From contig OX442418.1 in the NCBI GenBank assembly GCA_949361645.1, positions 7,505,376-7,569,375 on the forward strand: a stretch of DNA of 64,000 nt. The letters are read 5' to 3'. Position 1 is the stretch's first letter; the number at the start of each line of letters is the position of its first letter. This document shows positions 60,005-64,000 of the stretch, in pieces. Position numbers and translations under genes: made by a program. The notes below the pieces were generated by a model. The model searched no databases, had not been told where the DNA came from, and saw nothing but the letters and a program-made list of their open reading frames with translations. Origin of the DNA: Spongilla lacustris (Eukaryota > Porifera > Demospongiae > Spongillida > Spongillidae).

Positions 60005-62795
60005 TACGGCTCCTGCAGGAGCAGTTGTACCCAGTGCTAAGTTCTTACACTAAAGGATATTGTTCATCGTGTCAATGAATACGGCACCTGCAGGAGCCAT
60101 AGTTCACAATCCCAAGTTTTTACACTAAAGGTTATTGTTTACCATAGTCCATATGTACGGCTCCTGCAGGAGCCATAGTTCCCGCTAAGTTCTTACACTA
60201 AAAGTTATTGTTTTTCATAATTCATATGTGCAGCTCCTGCAGGAGCTATAGTACCCAATGATAAGTTCTTACACTAAAGGTTATTGTTAATCGTAGTCAA
60301 TAAATACGACTCCTGCAGGAGCCATAGTACCCAATGCTAAGTTCTAACACCAAAGGTTATTGTTTATCATAGTCCATAAGTACGGCTCCTGCAGGAGCCA
60401 TAGTAGCTGATGCTAAGTTTTTACACTAAAGTTTATTGTTAATCGTAGTCAGTAACTACGGCTCTTGCGTAAGCCATAGAGACCAATGTTAAATAGTAAC
60501 ACTAAAGGTTATTGTTAATCACAGTCAATAAGTATGGCTCCTGCAGGAGCCATAGTACCCAATGCTAAGTTCTTACGCTAAAGGTTATAGTTAATCGTAG
60601 TCAGTAACTACGGCTCCTGCATAAGCCATAGAGACCAATGTTAAATAGTAACACTAAAGGTTATTGTTAATCACAGTCAATAAGTATGGCTCCTGCAGGA
60701 GCCATAGTACCCAATGCTAAGTTCTTACGCTAAAGGTTATAGTTAATCGTAGTCAGTAACTACGGCTCCTGCAGGAGCCATAGAGACCAATGTTAAGTTG
60801 TAACACTAAAGGTCAATTTTTAACACAGTCAATAAGTATGGCCTCCAGGAGCCGTTGCACCCAATGCTAAGTTCTTACACTGAAGGTTATTGTTTATTAT
60901 TGTCCATAAGTACGGCTCCTGTAGAAGCCATTGTACCCAATACTACGTTCTTACACTTAAGGTTCTTGTTTATCATAGCCCATATGTACGGCTCCTGCAG
61001 GAGCCGTAGTACCCAATGCTAAGTTCTTACACTAAAGGATTTTGTTAATCGTGTCAATAAATACGTCTTCTGCAGGAGGCATAGTTCACAATCCTATGCC
61101 CTTACATTAAAGGTTATTGTCTATCAAATTCCATATGTACGGCTCCTGCAGGAGCCATAGTACCCAATGCTAAGTTCTTACACAAAAGGATATTCTTTAT
61201 CGTGTCAATAAATACGGCTCCTGCAGGAGCCATAGTTTCCAATGCTACGTTCTTACACTAAAGGTTATTGATCATAGCCCATATATACGGCTCCTGCAGG
61301 AGCCATAGTACCCAATGCTAAGTTCATACACTATAGGACATTGTTTATCGTGTCAATAAATACGGCTTCTGCTAGAGCTATAGTTCCCAATTCTAAGTTC
61401 TTACTCTAAAGGATATTGTTTATCATGTCAATAAATATGGCTCCTGCAGGAGCCATAGTTCCCAATCCTAAGTTTTTAAACTAAAGGTTATTGATTATTA
61501 TAGTCCATGCGTACTACTCCTGCATGAGCCATTGTACCCAAAGCTAAGTTCTTACAACAAAGGATTTTATTTGTCGTTTCAATATATTCGGCTCCTGCAG
61601 GAGCCATAGTTCCCAATGCTAAGCTCTTGCACTAAAGGTTATGGTATATCATAGTCCATAAATATAGTTCCTGCAGGAGCCATAGTACCCAATGCTATAT
61701 GTTTTTACACTAAAGGATATTGTTTATCGTTTCAACAAGTACAGCTCCTGCTGAAGGCATAGTTCCCATTAAGTTCTTACTATAAAGGTTATTATTTATC
61801 ATAGTCCATGTGTACGGCTCCTGCGGGAGTTATAGTACCCAATGCTAAGTTCATACACTAAAGGATATTGTTTATCGTGTCAATTAATTTGGCTCATGCA
61901 GGGGCCATAGTTCCCAATGTTACGTTCTTACACGAAAGGTTATTGTTTATCATAGCCCATATATGTACGGATCCTGCAGGAGCCATAGTAACCAATGCTA
62001 AGTTCTTACACTAAAGCATATTGTTTATCGTGTCAATGAATACGGCTCATGCAGGAGCCATAGTTCCCAATGCTATGTTCTAACACTAATGGTTAGTGTT
62101 GATCATAGCCCATATGTTCAGCTCCTGCACGAGCCATAGTACCCAATGCTAAGTTCTTACATTGTTTATCGTGTCAATAAATACGGCTCCTGCAGGTACC
62201 ATAGTTCGCAATGCTAAGTTCTTACTCTAAAGGATATTGTTTATCATGTCAATAAATACGGCTCTTGCAGGAGCCATATTAGTTTCCAATCCTAAGTTCG
62301 TACATTACAGGTTATTGTTTATTATAGTCCATACGTACGGCTCTTACAGGAGCCATAGTTCCCAATGCTAAGTTCTTACACTAAAGGTTATAGTTTATCA
62401 TAGTCCATAAGTACAGCTCCTTCGGGAGCCTTAGTACCCAATGCTAATTTCTTACAAGAAAGGATATTGTTTATCGTGTCATTAAATACGGCTCCTGCAG
62501 GAGCCATAGTTCCCAATGCTAATTTGTTGCACTAAAGGTAATTGTTTATCATAGTCCATGTGCACGGCTCCTGCAGGAGCCATAGTACCCAATGCTAAGT
62601 TCTTACACTAAAGGTTATTGTTAATTGTTGTCAGTAACTACAGCGCCTGCAGGAGCCGTAGAGACCAATGTCTGGTAGTGACACTGAAGGTTATTGTTTA
62701 TCACAGTCATAAAGTACGGCTCCTGCAGGAGCCATAGAGACCAATGTTATGTTCTTGCGCTAAAGGTAATGAATATTGTTTATCGTCGTCAATAA
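60005..62795 (-). repeat. Satellite B array, right arm, outer part
   Basis: Continues the B array after the insertion, mirroring 44,752-47,541. A ~149-bp dimer is repeated at about 60,513 and 60,661. Confidence 0.95.
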
Positions 62796-63096
62796 GATAT
62801 ATGATCCCCTCACTCCCCCATGTTATCCCCTCACTCCCCCATGTTATCCCCTCACTCCCCCATATTATCCCCTCACTTCCCCATATGATCCCTTAACTCC
62901 CCCATATGATCCTCTCACTCCCTCATATCATCCCCCCACTCCCCCATATCATCCATTCACTCCCCCATATGATCCCCTCACCTCCCCATATGATCCCCTC
63001 ACTCTACCATATGATCCTTTTGCTCCACAAAATGATCCCCTAACTCGCACATGTGATCCTTTCACTCCCCCATATGATCCCCTCACTCCCCCATAG
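62796..63096 (-). repeat. Minisatellite E block, right arm
   Basis: Inverted, apparently identical copy of 44,451-44,751 (CCATATGATCCCCTCACTC units). The proline-rich open frame is a repeat artefact. Confidence 0.95.
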
Positions 63097-64000
63097 TGCA
63101 CCTATATTTTAGGCCAAAATGCACTGTGGGCCCACTATGTATGTGGGCCCACAATACATATGGACCTACTATCATGTGGGCCCCTAATACATGTGGGCCT
63201 ACAATACAAGTGTGCCCAATGTACATCTGGGCCGACTATTCATGTGGGCCGCCAATACATGTGGTGGACCTACACTACATGTGGGCCTGCTGTAAATGTG
63301 GGACTACTATGCCCACAATATATATGGGCCTTCTATACCCACAATACATGTGGGCCTATTACGCCCAAACATTATGCGGGCCAACTACGACCACAATGTA
63401 TGTAGGTGTACTACGACCACAATATATGTGGGCCTGTTACGCCCACAATAAATGTACTGTGGGCCCATTTGTATACTAGGTCCACATGTATTGCGGGTCC
63501 ACATGTGTAGTAAGTAGACCCACATGTATAGTAGACCCACAATTTATGTGTGCCCTAAAGGGCCCACATCTACTTTTGGCTTACATGTATGGTAGGTCCG
63601 TACGTATGGTGGGCCCACATGCATAGTAGGCCCACACGTAATGTGGGCCAACATGTATAGTGGGCCCAAATGTGCAGTGGGCCCATAAGGATAGTACGCG
63701 CGATGTATCACAGGCCCACACGTATAGTAGAACTGCATGTATTGTGGGACCTCATGTTCTGTGGATCCATGTCTATACTAAGTTAAACATGCATTGTTGG
63801 CCCACGTGATTAGTAGGCCAATATGTATGGTAGGCCCACATATATTGTGGGCCCATGTGTATTACATGTGGGCCTATTACACCCACATATAAACAGTAGG
63901 CCCACAGGTATTGTGGGCCAAAAAATACTGAGGGCCCACATGTACTGTGGGCCCACAAGTACTGTGGTTACACATACAATGTATTTTGTGCCCACATGTA
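63097..64000. repeat. Minisatellite D array, right arm, to window end
   Basis: Inverted copy of 43,547-44,450, with a few differences (for example a short change near 63,541). It continues past the window. Confidence 0.95.

Larger units (their letters stand above)
53343..64000 (-). repeat. Palindrome 2, right arm, running off the window
   Basis: The inverted copy of the left arm. It is still matching at the last base, so the true arm length is unknown. It carries one extra element at 59,046-60,004. Confidence 0.9.

Noticed and set aside
62776..63096. Proline-rich 106-codon ORF (mirror at 44,451-44,771)
   Set aside because: Translation of minisatellite E; the period matches the 21-bp repeat exactly.
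1..64000. tRNA, rRNA or other structural RNA genes
   Set aside because: I saw no cloverleaf box A/B pairs, rRNA blocks or snRNA motifs; satellite hairpins are explained by repeat symmetry.

Overview
This window is eukaryotic and almost certainly from an animal, probably a repeat-rich invertebrate; I cannot name the species. The evidence is a Ty3/gypsy LTR retroelement with a tRNA-Leu-type primer site, GT-AG introns, a Kozak-type start, and exons that read as the animal/fungal HEAT-repeat protein HEATR3 (Syo1 family). There are no bacterial-type genes or operons. More than 80% of the window is tandem satellite or minisatellite DNA, so nearly all long open frames here are repeat artefacts.

Layout. 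1-5.07 kb: a ~179-bp AT-rich satellite (A) holding a fragment of another transposable element. 5.07-10.50 kb: a decayed Ty3/gypsy element (one LTR, PBS, gag, protease, RT, RNase H, integrase) whose pol reads straight into satellite with no 3' LTR. 10.50-36.15 kb: a large imperfect palindrome built only of three repeat families: D (17 bp, GTGGGCCCAC/ACATGT-rich), B (~75 bp, carrying GGCTCCTGCAGGAGCC) and C (~21 bp, one strand very G-rich). Its right arm appears to have undergone a later ~4.6-kb tandem duplication. 36.15-44.75 kb: more D, two blocks of a 21-bp repeat (E), a short B array and ~0.8 kb of low-copy sequence.

43.55 kb to the window end: a second, much cleaner palindrome. Its arms are at least 9.7 kb long, nearly identical, and separated by a 98-bp spacer at 53,245-53,342. 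Each arm carries, from the centre outward, a three-exon HEATR3 fragment, a 395-bp hAT-like MITE with an 8-bp target duplication, a multi-exon gene I do not recognise, a long B array, an E block and D. The right arm alone carries a 959-bp element with terminal inverted repeats flanked by a TA duplication; the left arm shows its exact empty site.

How the parts relate: no pathway is visible. The unknown gene and the HEATR3 fragment are divergently arranged in each arm, and the palindrome breakpoint falls inside a HEATR3 exon. Neither HEATR3 copy can be complete here, and a transcript across the centre could fold into a long hairpin. The main alternative to real biology is an assembly fold-back or a mis-join of two haplotypes; the one-armed insertion argues against a fold-back of a single molecule but not against a haplotype mis-join.
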